From: CAYTQK01 sp964439745 | GTDB taxonomy: Bacteria > Desulfobacterota > Desulfobacteria > Desulfobacterales > Desulfosudaceae | Direction: 5' to 3' | Assembly (NCBI GenBank): GCA_964439745.1 | Contig: CAYTQK010000041.1 | Coordinates: forward strand, 1 to 16,929 | Length of the DNA: 16,929 nt | In this document: piece by piece, positions 15,339 through 16,929 of the stretch | Position numbering within the stretch: the first letter of the stretch is position 1 | Layout: each line of letters starts with the position of its first letter | Notes under the pieces: generated by a model | The model's database searches: none | The model's input: the letters and a program-made list of their open reading frames with translations, nothing else | Told to the model about the DNA's origin: nothing | Made by a program: the position numbers and the translations under genes

Positions 15339-16929
15339 ATGAATCGGCATGCCTACCGCACCACCGGCCTTGCCCTGCGGGTGCTGTCAACCCTGATCCG
15401 GCCCCGCATCAATATTCACAACCAGCATCACATCCCCCCGGACAATCCTGTCATTTTTGTCGTCAATCACTTCACCCGCGCCGAAACCCTGCTGCTGCCC
15501 TATTACATTGACAAGCTTACGCAGCGCACCATCTGGTCCCTGGCGGATCATAACCTTTTCAAGGGCGGGCTGGGCGCCTTTCTGGAAAAAGTCGGCGCCC
15601 TGTCCAACGCCGCGCCGGACCGGGACCAGCTGATCGTCAGAAGTCTGCTGACCAACGAGGCCGCCTGGATCATTTTTCCCGAAGGCCGTATGGTCAAAAA
15701 CAAGAAAATCTATGACGTGGTCAATGAAAAGGGCCGCTTTGTCATTTCCACCTCGGCCGGCAAGCACCCGCCCCATACCGGCGCCGCCACCCTGGCGCTG
15801 CGGACCGAGTTCTACCGGGAACGCCTGAAAAAGATGGCCGAGATTTATCCCGACGAAGCGGCCCGCCTGCTGGAGAAGTTCGGCATCGCGGATATGGCCG
15901 CGGTGGTGGATACTTCCACCTGTCTCGTACCGGTCAATATTACCTATTATCCCAGCCGGGCCCGGGAAAACGCCCTCAGCGGCTTTACCCGCGGCTTGTT
16001 TGAAAACCTGTCCGCCAAGGCCATCGAAGAGATTCAGGCGGAAAGCACCATGCTCATATCGGATACCGACATTGACATCCGGTTCGGCGAACCGATTCCG
16101 GTGGCCCGCTTCATGAAACCGGCGGTAATCCAGGAGAATATCAGCTTAAAAGCGCAGATCGGTTTTGACGACTCCATTGCCGCCAAAAAAATGCTCCGTT
16201 CAACGGCGGTTCATCTCATGGAACGCTACATGGAGTCCATTTACAGCATGACCACGGTCAACCATGATCATCTTTTTGCGGCCCTGCTGAAAAATCTGCC
16301 GGGCGACCGGGTCACCGAAGACGATCTCCGGCGACGGGCCTTCCTGGTTCTGACCCGGCTGGCCAGTATGCGGTCCGGTATTTTCCGGCACTCCAGCTGT
16401 ACCCAGGGCCAGGTTCACCTGCTGACCGATGACCGTCATGGCAAGTACGCCAATTTTCTGGCCATCGCCGAAGAAACTGGCATTGTTCACCGCCAGGAGA
16501 ATCTGCTGATCAAAAACCGGGAGATGTTTGTCCAGCCGGATTCTCTCCAGACCCGGGTGGAAAATCCGGTGGTCATCATCGCCAACGAGGTGGAGCCGCT
16601 GTCCGATCTGCAGAAAGCCATCCGGGAGCTGGCCGCGGAACCGTCCGGGGCCGTCCGCCGACAGACGGCCCGTCACCTGATCCAGCAGGCGGATTTCCAG
16701 TTTGAAAAAGATTATGCCAATCACGCCGTTGCCGGAGAGTCCAAGAAGAAGAATATCGGCCGGCCGTTTCTGCCGCGCGGCGAACAAGGCGGCGCCGGGA
16801 TTGGCCTGGTACCCGGTTACATGGCGGCGCCCATGGACGTCAAGGCCCTGGGCCGGCCCCCCAACCCGCCGGGCCACACGGTCTATGCCCCGCGCCTGGC
16901 CGGACACGGGACCTCCCCCGACGACCTGG
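15339..16929 (+). CDS. lysophospholipid-type acyltransferase fused to alpha/beta hydrolase (3' end cut by window edge)
   Basis: 530 codons are visible and the frame is still open. The N-terminal half is a PlsC/LPLAT-type acyltransferase that moves acyl chains to glycerolipids at the membrane. It has the catalytic NHX4E form of the NHX4D motif (NHFTRAE, residues 43-49) and the glycerolipid-binding IIFPEGRM (111-118). Residues about 120-470 hold a long insert with no family I recognise. From about 487 an alpha/beta hydrolase begins (GIGLVPGYMAAP, then TVYAPRLAGHGTSP at 514-527), the start of a lysophospholipase/carboxylesterase-like fold; its nucleophile lies beyond the edge. The expected HG at the start of this domain reads PG at 492-493. 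The ATG at 15339 has AAGGA six bases upstream. It lies 44 bases after tRNA-Thr with no terminator between. A role in lipid remodelling is inferred from the two domains. Confidence 0.88.
   Translation, partial: MNRHAYRTTGLALRVLSTLIRPRINIHNQHHIPPDNPVIFVVNHFTRAETLLLPYYIDKLTQRTIWSLADHNLFKGGLGAFLEKVGALSNAAPDRDQLIVRSLLTNEAAWIIFPEGRMVKNKKIYDVVNEKGRFVISTSAGKHPPHTGAATLALRTEFYRERLKKMAEIYPDEAARLLEKFGIADMAAVVDTSTCLVPVNITYYPSRARENALSGFTRGLFENLSAKAIEEIQAESTMLISDTDIDIRFGEPIPVARFMKPAVIQENISLKAQIGFDDSIAAKKMLRSTAVHLMERYMESIYSMTTVNHDHLFAALLKNLPGDRVTEDDLRRRAFLVLTRLASMRSGIFRHSSCTQGQVHLLTDDRHGKYANFLAIAEETGIVHRQENLLIKNREMFVQPDSLQTRVENPVVIIANEVEPLSDLQKAIRELAAEPSGAVRRQTARHLIQQADFQFEKDYANHAVAGESKKKNIGRPFLPRGEQGGAGIGLVPGYMAAPMDVKALGRPPNPPGHTVYAPRLAGHGTSPDDL

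Noticed and set aside
15102..15350. Minus-strand 82-codon frame across the tRNA
   Set aside because: Its middle is the reverse complement of tRNA-Thr (an EIRTPDLRITSALLCLLS-type artefact protein), not a gene.
16200..16907. Minus-strand open frame of 235 codons at the right end
   Set aside because: It is antisense to the acyltransferase-hydrolase gene, whose motifs are clear on the plus strand.

Overview
The window looks like a high-GC chromosome segment from a Gram-negative bacterium. Periplasmic SurA-like chaperones, a lipoprotein, a RodZ-like protein and a separate-subunit (alpha2beta2) glycyl-tRNA synthetase all fit that. The protein character and the gene order mfd / SurA-type chaperones / rodZ-like / mgtE / recO / GHMP kinase / glyQ / glyS / ligA recall Desulfobacterota (former Deltaproteobacteria, Desulfobacterales-like). 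The lineage is an inference from family knowledge, not from a search.

Layout. Bases 1-14748 are almost entirely minus-strand housekeeping genes. Read in the direction of transcription (right to left) they are: mfd (transcription-repair coupling), a SurA-N-domain lipoprotein, a SurA-like periplasmic chaperone, a RodZ-like membrane HTH protein, mgtE (Mg2+ channel), recO (recombinational repair), a GHMP-family kinase, glyQ and glyS. After a 343-base gap that holds a large imperfect palindrome come a small unidentified protein and ligA (DNA ligase), which runs off the left edge. From the lipoprotein gene to glyS the gaps are at most 63 bases and one pair overlaps, so this is probably one transcription unit or a few read-through units. 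A probable mfd promoter lies at 14816-14846.

The right side changes character. Upstream of mfd is a clear minus-strand intrinsic terminator whose stem contains the stop codon of a short reading frame. That frame looks like the orphaned 3' end of a lost gene. Next is a plus-strand tRNA-Thr(CGU) with a good promoter. Forty-four bases after the tRNA begins a plus-strand gene for an acyltransferase fused to an alpha/beta hydrolase, which is still open at the right edge.

I found no CRISPR array, no transposase, no phage genes and no convincing new defence or biosynthetic system; this is mostly core genome. The most interesting points are local. A 37-bp tandem duplication split a likely TTGA stop/start overlap between the two chaperone genes. 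The SurA-like protein has a parvulin domain lacking both signature histidines. There is a 175-bp palindromic element downstream of glyS, a gene tail with its terminator beside a tRNA, and a fused acyltransferase/hydrolase whose HG motif reads PG at the window end.
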